From contig NZ_MQSU01000001.1 in NCBI RefSeq assembly GCF_001907245.1, positions 208,224 to 272,223 of the forward strand: a stretch of DNA of 64,000 nt, read 5' to 3'. The stretch's first letter is position 1; every line of letters begins with the position of its first letter. Both the position numbers and the translations under genes were made by a program. Shown piece after piece: positions 43,530 through 52,385 of the stretch. Source of the stretch: Boudabousia liubingyangii (lineage in GTDB: Bacteria > Actinomycetota > Actinomycetes > Actinomycetales > Actinomycetaceae). Below the pieces are notes generated by a model. The model had not been told where the DNA came from. It did not search any database and saw nothing but the letters and a program-made list of their open reading frames with translations.

Positions 43530-45553
43530 TTGGTTTTGATATGGAAGACCATGCCCATTTGGCGGTGACCAGTCACTGAGCACCAGCCCTCCACCGGGCC
43601 CTCAATCACGCCCGCATCCAGTTCCTGGATTTGATTGGGCTTAAGCAGATCCGTGTGCTTGCCATTTTCAAGGTGCAGATCATGTTCAATGCGGGCCGTA
43701 TTATGCAGTTTCAACACCAGGTGCGTACCCTTCGGGACGGTCACTTGGGCGGGCTCAAAAGACATGCCCTTGACGGTAATGTCCACGACCTTCGCATTCG
43801 GGTCAGCCACTCCCCCATTTTCGGCACCTTCCGCAGTGCCAGACTGGCCTGCCGCCTGACCTGCCGACGGTCCCGAGGTCGCAGCCGGCTTCGGCAGGTA
43901 GCCATCTGCCGGACCGGAACGGAAAGCCGGATCGACCAGCACCCAGGCCACAATCAACAATCCCAACAGGACCATTCCCGCCCCGAAATAGGTGCGCTTC
44001 ACGTTCGTCGCAGCAGCCGCGGCCGCATTCGGATCCACCTTTACCGAGGGTGCAAAACGGCCACTTACGTTAGGCGCATCCAACTTAGAGGGGACCTGGG
44101 CGGCCTCATTTGCCGGCTCGGACAACAGCCCAATCAGCACCAGGGCTAGCGACCAGAAGACCACCAGTACCAAAGCCCCCAAAACCAGCCAGGTAAGGAG
44201 CTGTCCGGGAGCCAAGCCCGCGCCCTCGTCAGAAGCAGACGAAAGGGTGGCAGGCAAGAACCAGAACAGGACCAGCAACAGGTTCAACAGGATTACGCGC
44301 AGCAGGCCATGCTGCCCAATCCAAGCGTTCGAATAGCGGGCGGCAGCCGGGCCACCACCACGCATCACGGGCAGCAGGTAAGCCAGGGAACCGGCAATCA
44401 CCTGAGCGATGCCGAACAGGAACCAAATAATCCCACCGGAAAGGGCCGAACGGACATGAGTGCCGCTGGCATGACCCGCCAAAAGGACGCCGGCCAGGCG
44501 GACCGCCCAAATAGACAGGGCCACAGTCAGCCAGATTAGGCCCGCAAACATCAGGTAGGCGGGGAACTCGTCAAGGGGTTTTTGGACCGCCGCCCACACT
44601 AGCGGCAGCAGGATTCCCAGGATGAAAAAGATCAGGTAGGCAACCAGGGCCCACAGGCTCAGGCGTAGGGCCCAAGCGGTCCAGTAGCTGGCCACCGCCC
44701 CCGCGGCTGACAGCACCATAGTCAGAACCAGTAGTGGCAGCATGCGGGTCGCCAAGGGTCGGGCCTGCGGGACCATCTTGGTGCGCATGACCGTGGGACC
44801 AAAAGTCACCAGGGTCGTCGCTAGGGTGATGCCCACAAAGCCCAGTAGGTTCAAGAAAACATGGGACAGGACCAGGGTATTACCCAGCGCTCCCAGGTCG
44901 GTGCCCTTGGCTAGGCGCCAGGCGGGCCAGGCCGCCAAAGACACTGCCACGATCAGGGACGCGAAGGCCCACACGTAATAGCGGGCCAGGAAAGTCAGCG
45001 GGCCCGCGAAGACCACCTTGGAGGCGCGCAGTAGCACCAGCGCATGCCAAGTCCACACGCCCAACAGGATCACCACACCCGTCAGGGCCACGTGCGGATT
45101 CCCCAACAGCATGCCGATTACGGTGATGATCGCACCGGTTTGGTGCCCGGCCAGGCGCCAGGCTTGCCCCCGGTTCGGGATCTTCCCGCCGCGAGCCAGC
45201 GCCTGGGTGAAGTGTGCCGACCAGGTCAAAATATTCGTCCCGATCACCCCAAGGGTGAATAGGTGCACGGCCGTCCACCAGCCGGTCGGCAACTGCGCGA
45301 GGGCCTGAGCGTGCGAGAGTTGCGTCCACACCTGGTACATGAAAATCAGCAGTAGCCAGGTGAAAGTGGCCCAGCGGTTAATGAGCTGCGGGGCGCTGTT
45401 GGCTCGAGAGTTTTGGGGACGGGAGTTTTGCGGGCTACGTACCTTTGACGAGGACGCCGGGCCCGTTGACGAGGACGCCAAGTCACTCCCCTTGTTTAGG
45501 TGGCTGCCCGGGTGGTTGCGGTTTTCAGAGGACGGAAGTTGTAACTCAGGCAT
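43526..45553 (-). CDS. Polytopic membrane protein with a C-terminal single cupredoxin domain
   Basis: 675 residues. About twelve helices fill residues 35-540. Residues about 590-675 form one cupredoxin domain with all likely copper ligands: His in IEHDLHL, Cys in GWCSVTGH, His in the same segment and Met in RQMGMVF. Actinobacterial NirK-type nitrite reductases often carry a similar membrane part (HLFTLGVIGTN), but with two cupredoxin domains; the catalytic type 2 copper site needs the second. Here only one is present, so an electron carrier or copper protein is more likely than a nitrite reductase. AAGGAAC precedes the ATG, and it overlaps its partner by 8 bases. Confidence 0.8.
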   Translation of the reverse strand: MPELQLPSSENRNHPGSHLNKGSDLASSSTGPASSSKVRSPQNSRPQNSRANSAPQLINRWATFTWLLLIFMYQVWTQLSHAQALAQLPTGWWTAVHLFTLGVIGTNILTWSAHFTQALARGGKIPNRGQAWRLAGHQTGAIITVIGMLLGNPHVALTGVVILLGVWTWHALVLLRASKVVFAGPLTFLARYYVWAFASLIVAVSLAAWPAWRLAKGTDLGALGNTLVLSHVFLNLLGFVGITLATTLVTFGPTVMRTKMVPQARPLATRMLPLLVLTMVLSAAGAVASYWTAWALRLSLWALVAYLIFFILGILLPLVWAAVQKPLDEFPAYLMFAGLIWLTVALSIWAVRLAGVLLAGHASGTHVRSALSGGIIWFLFGIAQVIAGSLAYLLPVMRGGGPAAARYSNAWIGQHGLLRVILLNLLLVLFWFLPATLSSASDEGAGLAPGQLLTWLVLGALVLVVFWSLALVLIGLLSEPANEAAQVPSKLDAPNVSGRFAPSVKVDPNAAAAAATNVKRTYFGAGMVLLGLLIVAWVLVDPAFRSGPADGYLPKPAATSGPSAGQAAGQSGTAEGAENGGVADPNAKVVDITVKGMSFEPAQVTVPKGTHLVLKLHNTARIEHDLHLENGKHTDLLKPNQIQELDAGVIEGPVEGWCSVTGHRQMGMVFHIKTN

Positions 45554-46790
45554 TTTGTTCCTTTTGAATATTCGCTACCAACCATGGCTGCACTACCGCT
45601 GTCACCAAGACCGTTACCACCAGGCCGAGAACCGTGACCACGTTCAGGCTGGCCGCCCACTGCCACAGGTTCGCAAACTGCCACACCAAGCCCACGCCCA
45701 GACGCAACCACAGGCTGGCATGCAGGGCCCCCAGCAGCACCCACCAGAAGGGTCGCCACGGCAGCGGGCGTCCAGTCAGGGCCGGGAAAATCACCGGGGC
45801 GTGCGCCAAAATCATCGAAAAAGCAAAGCCCAGGGTGACTGCGTGAATGGCCGCCTCATAGGCCGGGCCAGAGGTCAACTCCCCCGCGACCGCCCAGATC
45901 ACCGCGGCCACCGCCAGCCAGAAATACCCGGCCAACATGGCCACCGCCATGAACCTAGTCTGCCCCTCACGACGCCAAGTCTTACGGGCCACGTCCGAAG
46001 ACCAAACCACCACGGTCAAGGCCAAAAGCAGGTAGCCCCAGAGGACCGAACCCAGGTTCGGGGCCACAAAAGCCAACAGAGAGGCAACGAAAGCTAGGGT
46101 ACTAAGAGCCAGCACGGCGTCCTCGGCCCGGGAAGAAAAGTGCAGGCGTGCCAACTCTAGGCGCTCAGAAATAATCGTAAAAATCGGGAAGCCCAAAAGC
46201 GGCAACAAGAGTTGGCTGATGCCCAGGCCCGCGAACCAGCCGATTGCGCAGATCACCAAGTCGAAGGCGCCCAGAGCGGCAATCAGGAAGGCACGCTGTG
46301 GAACTCGGCGGTAAAAACGCACGTACGCGGCCGCCAAAATCAGGCCCGCCAGTAGGATGCCCACACCAATCAGATGCTGCACCACCAGCAGGGCCACATG
46401 TCCCCCGCCGGGCGCGTGAGCAACCCCGGTGGCGTGCAGGAGCGGCTGGATCATCCAGCCCAGCGCCGCCAAAGCCGTACCGGTTGGGGCCAGATATGCC
46501 CACCAGACGCCCGCGGCGACGGCCCGCTCCAGGGTGATGGCCGCGCCCAGGAAACCAATGATCATCAGCCAGCCATGGTTCGCACCCAAACCCACGCTGT
46601 TGACCGGGGCAGCCGCACCAATGCGCACCAGGGCCGCATCTAGGCCCGCTAGGACACTCAGGGCCAGCAGGAAGAAGAGCGGGGCCCGCCAGGCCTTAAA
46701 GGAAGGTGCCTTATTGGGGGTCTTCCGGGTAGCCGGGATGGAAGGGTCTGAGGCTCCGCCACGGGGAGCTTCGGTCACTGTTTTAGCCAC
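45546..46790 (-). CDS. NnrS-like multi-helix membrane protein
   Basis: 414 residues with about eleven helices. HGWLMIIGFLGAAITLERAVA resembles the NnrS family, which is tied to nitric oxide resistance and haem-copper chemistry. His residues in the first helices could bind haem or copper. The start is GTG at 46790 behind AAGGAGGT (46800-46807 on the plus strand numbering); the frame is open to 46910 but that part looks non-coding. The gene overlaps the next by 8 bases, so the pair is translationally coupled and the products are probably partners. Confidence 0.78.
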   Translation of the reverse strand: MAKTVTEAPRGGASDPSIPATRKTPNKAPSFKAWRAPLFFLLALSVLAGLDAALVRIGAAAPVNSVGLGANHGWLMIIGFLGAAITLERAVAAGVWWAYLAPTGTALAALGWMIQPLLHATGVAHAPGGGHVALLVVQHLIGVGILLAGLILAAAYVRFYRRVPQRAFLIAALGAFDLVICAIGWFAGLGISQLLLPLLGFPIFTIISERLELARLHFSSRAEDAVLALSTLAFVASLLAFVAPNLGSVLWGYLLLALTVVVWSSDVARKTWRREGQTRFMAVAMLAGYFWLAVAAVIWAVAGELTSGPAYEAAIHAVTLGFAFSMILAHAPVIFPALTGRPLPWRPFWWVLLGALHASLWLRLGVGLVWQFANLWQWAASLNVVTVLGLVVTVLVTAVVQPWLVANIQKEQNA

Positions 46791-47006
46791 CGGTCTGCGA
46801 CCTCCTTGCGGGTACGTGTTGCGGGATAAAAAGCTAGGTGAAATGCCGGACAAAAAGTCCAGCGAGAAGCCGGGTGGAACTGGGCCGTCCCGGACGAAAC
46901 TTATGTTCACCTAACAAAGGCTCAATTCTACGTTCCGTTCCGGCCCGCAGGGAAGAGTCTGTGAGGTATCTCCGCGCGTTGCTAGACAGAAAACGAACGC
47001 CACCGG

Positions 47007-47012
47007 TAAGTT
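47007..47012 (+). promoter_or_regulatory. -10 element TAAGTT with TAGACA -35-like box
   Basis: TAGACA at 46983-46988 and TAAGTT at 47007-47012 are spaced by 18 bases. The GTG start lies 7 bases beyond the -10, so the mRNA may be leaderless. Confidence 0.45.
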
Positions 47013-47019
47013 TAGGATT

Positions 47020-48285
47020 GTGAGCACGGAACCACAGAAAAAACTAAAGGTCGCGCAATTCTGCGATAACTACGGCCCGGGCAGTAACGGCCTCATGTAC
47101 GCCGTACAGCAGCTAGAAGGCAACCTGTTAGATGCCGGGCATGAGGTCATCGTCGTGGCCCCGGCGGCCACCGGCCCCAACCCGCACTATGGGCGGCCCG
47201 GACGGACCGAGATTCGACTACCCTCCATTCTGGTGGCGCACATGCCCACCAAGGTGGCGACCAGTCGGCGCTTCCGCAAGACTCTGAAGCAGCTTGAGCA
47301 GATGCAACCCGATGTCCTGCACGTTCACGGCCTGGGTCCCGTTGGGCTACTGGGGATTTGGGCGGCCAAGCGCCTACAGATCCCCACCATTCTGACCTGG
47401 CACACGGACTTTGAGGCCTACGCGGATCACTACCGGAAAGTACTGCCGTACCTGATCCCCCTTGTGCACGCCTTTATTGCCTATAACGGGGGCGAACTGC
47501 TCACCCGGGAGGACCTGAAGCAGGCGCGCGCGGACTTCGCCAACTATCCCCGGAATGTGGCGACGCTCTTGGGCGTGTGCCGAAAAATGTTGGAGACCGC
47601 GGACGTGGTGACTTCGCCCTCGCCAAAGACTGCTTCGCGTTGCCAGCTGATCTGCCCCGGCCTGGACGTACAGGTTATCCCCAATGGCGTTAATCCCCTA
47701 CCAGGCACGGCCGAGGTTGACCGCGGCCCAATCGGGAAAGCTCCCAAATTGCTTTACGCCGGCCGCATTGCCCCCGAAAAGGGTATTGACCGGCTACTCG
47801 ATGCCTTCGAGCTGGTCCGCCTCAGCTACCCGCAGGCGCACCTGACTGTCGTGGGCGATTGGGCCCCCTACCCGAAGATCGCTAAACGCCTGGAGGCCGC
47901 GCGCGATGCGGGCTATGTGAGTATCCCGGGTGAGTTCCCACGGGAAGAGTTGGGTCAGTTCTATGCGTCCGCGGACCTGTTTGTCTTCCCGTCCCTGACT
48001 GATACGCAGGCCCTAGTTTTACACGAAGCCGCGCTGGCTGGGCTCCCGATAGTGTCGGTTGACCCAGAGTTACAGTTGGTGATTAAGCCCGGTTCGAACG
48101 GGATGGTCACGCAGCCGGCCCCGGAGGCTTTTGCGGCTGGGATTATGCAGCTCTTGCAGAACCTGAAGTCGCGTCGTTTTGCGAAGAAGGCCGCGAAGAC
48201 TTCACGGAAGTTGGCGGGTAAGTGGAGTATTGAGAGTCAGGCGCAGGCCATGTTGGACCTGTATCAGGACTTGGCCGCCCGCTAG
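47020..48285 (+). CDS. Glycosyltransferase family 4 protein
   Basis: 421 residues. GT-B fold: an N-terminal domain with AQFCDNYGPGSNGLMYAVQQ and VLHVHGLGPVGL, and a C-terminal donor domain with LLYAGRIAPEKGIDRLLDA, DLFVFPSLTDTQALVLHEAALAGLP (the E-x7-E pattern). It transfers a sugar from an activated donor, probably to a lipid, glycan or small thiol precursor. The acceptor cannot be read from the sequence. No signal peptide; it is cytoplasmic or peripheral. The start is GTG at 47020. No other cell-envelope sugar genes are adjacent. Confidence 0.9.
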   Translation: MSTEPQKKLKVAQFCDNYGPGSNGLMYAVQQLEGNLLDAGHEVIVVAPAATGPNPHYGRPGRTEIRLPSILVAHMPTKVATSRRFRKTLKQLEQMQPDVLHVHGLGPVGLLGIWAAKRLQIPTILTWHTDFEAYADHYRKVLPYLIPLVHAFIAYNGGELLTREDLKQARADFANYPRNVATLLGVCRKMLETADVVTSPSPKTASRCQLICPGLDVQVIPNGVNPLPGTAEVDRGPIGKAPKLLYAGRIAPEKGIDRLLDAFELVRLSYPQAHLTVVGDWAPYPKIAKRLEAARDAGYVSIPGEFPREELGQFYASADLFVFPSLTDTQALVLHEAALAGLPIVSVDPELQLVIKPGSNGMVTQPAPEAFAAGIMQLLQNLKSRRFAKKAAKTSRKLAGKWSIESQAQAMLDLYQDLAAR

Positions 48286-48309
48286 CTAGTTGCGCACTAA
48301 CTAGCTGGC
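48281..48309. terminator. Inverted repeat, possible terminator between convergent genes
   Basis: AGCTAGTT (48284-48291) and AACTAGCT (48299-48306) form a perfect 8-bp stem with a 7-base loop, extendable by two pairs and a wobble. It overlaps the glycosyltransferase stop codon. No long T-run follows on either strand, so the function as a terminator is uncertain. Confidence 0.45.
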
Positions 48310-48356
48310 CGCCAGCAGGCTTTCCTTTATCAGCCTACCCGTCAGCGAGCTGCACG

Positions 48357-50381
48357 CTAACTACCTGCGGGCCGGGCGTAGAGTTTTTCAATCACGTCCG
48401 CGGCGGCCTGCAAGATGGCTTTGCGCTTGTATTTGAGCGTGGGAGTCATCAGTTTTCCGCCCGGTCGAGCCTTACCCACTAGCACCGTGAAACGTTTGAT
48501 CTGCTCACTACGGGCCACCTGAGTATTCCACGCCTCCACTACGGATTGTAGCTGCGCATGCAGGGTCTGGGAGGTAACTTCTACCAGGGATTCGGGCGGG
48601 CAGTCGGGTAGTTTTTCGCCCTGGTTTTCTGCCCATTTCTGGGCTTCTGCCTGATCTAGGATGAGCAGCGCCGACAGGTAGGATTGCCCGTCGCCCACAA
48701 TGATTGCCTGGTCGACCAACGGGTCTTCTTCTAGCGCGGCAGTCGCCCGGGCGGTGGCCACGGTTTTTCCCGAGGACGTGGTGACGACTTCCTTTAGGCG
48801 ACCAGTAATCCACAGGCGCCCGTCCTCATCTAGGTAGCCGCAGTCGCCGGTGCCAAACCAGCCGTCGTGGAAGTTGCCTTCATTGTCGGCCGGTTCTAGG
48901 TAGCCTTCGCAGACGCCTTTACCGCGGGCTAGGATTTCTTCATTTTCACCTATTTTTAGTTCGGTTCCGGGGATGGGTAGGCCCACACTGCCGGGGGTGA
49001 TATCTCCCGGGCGGTTACCGGTTAGGGGTGCGGTGGTTTCGGTCAGACCATAGCCTTCAATCACGGGGATCCCTAGGCCGGTAAATAGTTGGCACAGGGT
49101 TCCGGGCAGGGGTGCCCCACCGGAAAGTAGGTAGTCGATTTGCCCGCCCATGAGGTCTTTGATGCGCTTGAAGAACAGGCGGGACCACAGGGCGTATTCG
49201 GCTCGCTGCAGCAGCTTACCCGGCTGGCCAGGTTTCGTGGTCTTCGCCGAGTTTGTGGTCTTCGCTTGCTCAGCCGGCTGGCCTTGCTTGCCCGGCTGGC
49301 CTTGCTTTCCATACTGGCCCGCAAACTGCGCCAAGGCACTCTTTTCGGCCCGCTGCCACGCCCAGCCCAGGTGCTTACTGTCAGCCATTTTGGCGACCTG
49401 CGCGCGGATCTTCTCTAGGATCCGCGGGACCACCACTAGGAAGGTGGGGCGTACTTCGGTCAGGCTGGGGATGACTTCCTTGGGGTTGGAGAGGTGCGCG
49501 ATGGCCATGCCGTTGGCGACGCAGGCCAACTGTAGGCCGCGTGCTAGGACGTGAGCTAGGGGCAGGAAGATGACGGTTCGGCCACCCTCGCGCACGACCT
49601 CGGTGTAGGCGGCGGCCACGTTATACACCTGGCTGAGCAGGTTCTCATGGCGGATTACCGCGCCCTTGGCCGCGCCGGTCGTGCCGGAGGTGTAGACGAT
49701 AGTAGCCGGGTCACTGGCCTTTACCTGCTGTTGGCGTTCAGCCACTAGGCCATGGTTCGGGGCGCCGCTTAGCAGGTCGGTAAAGGACTCATAGTTCGGG
49801 GCCGAGGGCGCTTCGTCGCCACTTTCGGTCACCGTCACCTTGTTACTGGGTTTGGTGGGCTCATTTTCGGGCCAGAAGCACCAGACTTTCACGCCCGCCT
49901 GGGTCAGTTTTTCAGCGTGCTCTAGGTCCCCGGCGAAGCCCAGCTGGATCTGGTTTTGTTCCACAATGTGTTGGACCTGGGAGGCCGAGGAGGTCTCATA
50001 GACGGGGACGACTACCGCGCCGACGGCCCAGAGGGCGAAGTCCACGATCGCCCATTCGTAACTGGTGGGGGCCATGACCGCGACTTTTTGGCCTACTTGT
50101 ACCCCAGCTTCAGCTAGGTGAGTGCCAACCGTGACAACCTGCTGGTAGAACTCTGCGGTTGTGATTTTGCTCCATTTTGATGATTCTGCGCCTTCACTGG
50201 CGGCCAGATGCTTCACTTCCGATTTCGCGCCTGCCCCTGACTCTGGGGTGCGGTAGCGTTCGGGGTTTTTGACTAGAAATGCTGCGGTTTTCGGGTGGTT
50301 TTCATAGCGTCGGGACAGCAGCGTAAAGACGGTTTCGTCAGGCTGGACGTTAACAAGCGGTGGAATATGAGTGTGATTCAT
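48357..50381 (-). CDS. Long-chain acyl-CoA synthetase (AMP-forming, FadD15-like)
   Basis: 674 residues. Activates fatty acids with ATP and CoA. The P-loop TIVYTSGTTGAAKGAVI, the adenylation core GGAPLPGTLCQLF and YGLTETTAPLTGN, GWFGTGDCGYLDEDG and the C-terminal hinge TGRLKEVVTTSSGKTVA are all present. An unusual low-complexity insert of about 40 residues (DNA 49215-49330) contains a repeated GKQGQP unit before the LLQRAEYALWSRLFF segment. The ATG at 50381 has no strong ribosome binding site. The glycosyltransferase on the other side is convergent. Confidence 0.93.
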   Translation of the reverse strand: MNHTHIPPLVNVQPDETVFTLLSRRYENHPKTAAFLVKNPERYRTPESGAGAKSEVKHLAASEGAESSKWSKITTAEFYQQVVTVGTHLAEAGVQVGQKVAVMAPTSYEWAIVDFALWAVGAVVVPVYETSSASQVQHIVEQNQIQLGFAGDLEHAEKLTQAGVKVWCFWPENEPTKPSNKVTVTESGDEAPSAPNYESFTDLLSGAPNHGLVAERQQQVKASDPATIVYTSGTTGAAKGAVIRHENLLSQVYNVAAAYTEVVREGGRTVIFLPLAHVLARGLQLACVANGMAIAHLSNPKEVIPSLTEVRPTFLVVVPRILEKIRAQVAKMADSKHLGWAWQRAEKSALAQFAGQYGKQGQPGKQGQPAEQAKTTNSAKTTKPGQPGKLLQRAEYALWSRLFFKRIKDLMGGQIDYLLSGGAPLPGTLCQLFTGLGIPVIEGYGLTETTAPLTGNRPGDITPGSVGLPIPGTELKIGENEEILARGKGVCEGYLEPADNEGNFHDGWFGTGDCGYLDEDGRLWITGRLKEVVTTSSGKTVATARATAALEEDPLVDQAIIVGDGQSYLSALLILDQAEAQKWAENQGEKLPDCPPESLVEVTSQTLHAQLQSVVEAWNTQVARSEQIKRFTVLVGKARPGGKLMTPTLKYKRKAILQAAADVIEKLYARPAGS

Positions 50382-50468
50382 AGCTACAACAGTCCCTTAG
50401 CGTCTGCGGTTTTTGGCCGATAATCTCAATAATATCGGCTTAAAAACGTGAACTTGAGGAATTTGACT

Positions 50469-51338
50469 GTGAAAAAGCTTCTACCTTTAATCGTCGCCCT
50501 GATTGGTTTGGGCCTAGCCTACGCCCCGGTTTCCCAGGTGGTCAGCCTGTGGGGTATGCCCGCTACCTTCTGGGTGGCCCTAGGGGTTTTCCTGATCCAG
50601 TGGATTGCTTTCGCCTTCGCCTACAAGTTCCAAACTGAAAAGTTCTACGACCTGACCGGCTCCCTGACCTACATTTCTTTAACCATCATCTTGGCGGCCT
50701 GCTGCGCCTCTGGCTCCCTGATCGCCTGGATTTTGGCGGCCTGTGTCCTGATTTGGGCCCTGCGACTGGGCACTTTCTTGACCATCCGCATTTCCAAGAG
50801 CGGTGGGGATTCCCGCTTCGAAGACATTAAGCCGAACTTCTGGCGCTTCCTGACCGCCTGGACCCTGCAGGGACTGTGGATTTCCCTGACCGCTTTGGGC
50901 GCCTGGATTGGCATTTCCTTGACCACCCAGGCGGGCATGAGCTGGCTATCTTGGGTTGGCCTGGCTATCTGGACTGCTGGTTTTATTTTCGAGGCGGTGG
51001 CCGACCAGCAAAAATACAACTTCAAGCAGGACCCGGCGAACCGTGGCAAGTTCATTCAGCACGGCCTATGGAGCATCTCCCGCCACCCCAACTACCTGGG
51101 TGAAATCACCCTTTGGATTGGCGTACTGCTGATTGTGGCCCCGGCTTTGAACGGGGGCGCTTGGGTGGCAGTCCTATCCCCCATCTTCGTGACCCTGCTG
51201 CTGACCAAGATCTCTGGCCTGCCGATGCTAGAGAAGAAGGGCCTGGAACGCTGGGGGGAAGACCCCGAATACCAGAAATACCTAGCAGAAACGGGCGTGC
51301 TGATCCCCGGCATAGGTAAGGGAAAGCCCACCGTTTAA
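50469..51338 (+). CDS. DUF1295 family membrane protein (steroid 5-alpha-reductase-like)
   Basis: 289 residues with seven or eight helices. The C-terminal part has the family signature: GLWSISRHPNYLGEITLWIGV, then LEKKGLERWGEDPEYQKYL. Related proteins are reductases or isoprenyl-cysteine methyltransferase-like enzymes, with NADPH or SAM as cofactor; the substrate here is unknown. The GTG at 50469 was chosen because GAGGA lies 8 bases before it; a GTG at 50448 would add seven residues. It is divergent from the acyl-CoA synthetase gene, which hints at lipid metabolism. Confidence 0.87.
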   Translation: MKKLLPLIVALIGLGLAYAPVSQVVSLWGMPATFWVALGVFLIQWIAFAFAYKFQTEKFYDLTGSLTYISLTIILAACCASGSLIAWILAACVLIWALRLGTFLTIRISKSGGDSRFEDIKPNFWRFLTAWTLQGLWISLTALGAWIGISLTTQAGMSWLSWVGLAIWTAGFIFEAVADQQKYNFKQDPANRGKFIQHGLWSISRHPNYLGEITLWIGVLLIVAPALNGGAWVAVLSPIFVTLLLTKISGLPMLEKKGLERWGEDPEYQKYLAETGVLIPGIGKGKPTV

Positions 51339-51357
51339 ACCGCACAAAAATGGGCGG

Positions 51358-51388
51358 GGGAAGCTACGCTTAGCACCGCTTCCCTTTC
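51358..51388 (+). terminator. Terminator-like hairpin after the DUF1295 gene
   Basis: GGGAAGC (51358-51364) pairs with GCTTCCC (51378-51384), followed by TTTCG. The loop is 13 bases and the T-run is short. Confidence 0.5.
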
Positions 51389-51401
51389 GTCCTAAATTAT
51401 G

Positions 51402-51447
51402 AATGCCAAGCTTATATGAGCGACCCAAATCACACGAGCTTGGCATT
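51402..51447. repeat. Perfect 11-bp inverted repeat
   Basis: AATGCCAAGCT (51402-51412) and its reverse complement (51437-51447) enclose 24 bases, about 75 bases before the Ltp-type lipoprotein gene. It may be a second terminator or an operator; only a TTTC-rich tail follows. Confidence 0.55.
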
Positions 51448-51520
51448 TTCTTTGGAATTCCAATGATTTCTTCGCTACCCTTGAAGGGTACCTATCCTCC
51501 ACCCAGCAATGAGGCTGAAT

Positions 51521-52255
51521 ATGAAAAAACTAAACCGAATCATCCCGCTAGTCGCAGCTAGCGCCCTGATGCTGACCGCCTGCAGCTCCACTACTACCTC
51601 GGAAGAAAAGAAACCCGAAACGAAACCTGCCGCCACGGCCTCGGCCCCCGCTACCCAAACCCCGGAAGGTGCCAAGGATATTGTCGACGGTGAAGAAGTA
51701 GACCTAGCAACCAATACCCGCGCACAGGACCCGGACAAATTCCCGGCCGCCCCCACGCCCCCTCGTTATGTAGACGAGCACCCCGCCCCGAAGGAAGTCC
51801 CACCGCACGGGGAAGAACTGGTCATGCTAGCCAAGAAAATGCAGGAAAAGAACCCCGAATCCAAGGAAGGCCTGTACAACATTCTTAAGCAGTCCGGCGT
51901 TGCAGACTACACCGACGAAGACATCCTGTGGGCCGTCAATAACCTTGGTGTGGACTGGAATGAGGTCGCCTGCGATGCGGCAATCGCCTACCAGAAGCTG
52001 ATGCCGCACTCACAGCGTGAACTATTCGAAATCCTCTACAGCCAGCCGGCATCCTTCACTGTCGATGAGGCCCGCTATGCGGTAAAGAACGCCAAGATCG
52101 ACTGGAATCAGGTGGCACTTGAATGGGCAAAGCACATCAAGAAAGATAAGCCTGAGATGAGCGATGAGGAACTTTACAACTACCTCGTCCAGGTAGGCGG
52201 ACCCGAATACAGCCCCGAGCAGGCTAAGTGGGCCGTTGAGCACCTAAACCAGTGA
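51521..52255 (+). CDS. Ltp family (host cell surface-exposed) lipoprotein with three repeats
   Basis: 244 residues. Signal peptide with lipobox LTAC (residues 18-21), then a Pro/Ala/Thr-rich spacer. From about residue 105 three repeats of about 47 residues follow, each with a start such as LYNIL or LFEIL, an Asp/Glu-rich turn and a final ILWAVNNL, ARYAVKNA or AKWAVEHL. This matches the Ltp lipoprotein domain; the phage TP-J34 protein Ltp blocks injection of other phages' DNA. Whether this chromosomal copy acts in phage exclusion is unknown. The second ATG (51521) is chosen because GAGG lies 6 bases before it. Confidence 0.82.
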   Translation: MKKLNRIIPLVAASALMLTACSSTTTSEEKKPETKPAATASAPATQTPEGAKDIVDGEEVDLATNTRAQDPDKFPAAPTPPRYVDEHPAPKEVPPHGEELVMLAKKMQEKNPESKEGLYNILKQSGVADYTDEDILWAVNNLGVDWNEVACDAAIAYQKLMPHSQRELFEILYSQPASFTVDEARYAVKNAKIDWNQVALEWAKHIKKDKPEMSDEELYNYLVQVGGPEYSPEQAKWAVEHLNQ

Positions 52256-52267
52256 GCACATAGCCAA

Positions 52268-52319
52268 AAATAGTGGTGGCCATGAGGGATTATTCCTTCA
52301 TGGCCACCACTATTTATTT
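52268..52319. terminator. Strong bidirectional terminator
   Basis: An 18-bp perfect stem (52268-52285 with 52298-52315) with a 12-base loop has A-rich sequence before and T-rich sequence after it. It lies between the Ltp-type lipoprotein gene (+) and purA (-) and can end both transcripts. Confidence 0.9.
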
Positions 52320-52385
52320 AAAGCTAGAAAGCTAAGACCGCCGGTTGGCGCCCAGTTAAGGACCCGGTCGGAGTCTGAGCGTTTC

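Noticed and set aside
43526-45553. Calling this gene a copper nitrite reductase (nirK)
   Set aside because: Only one cupredoxin domain is present, while the NirK active site needs two; the membrane part alone does not justify the name.
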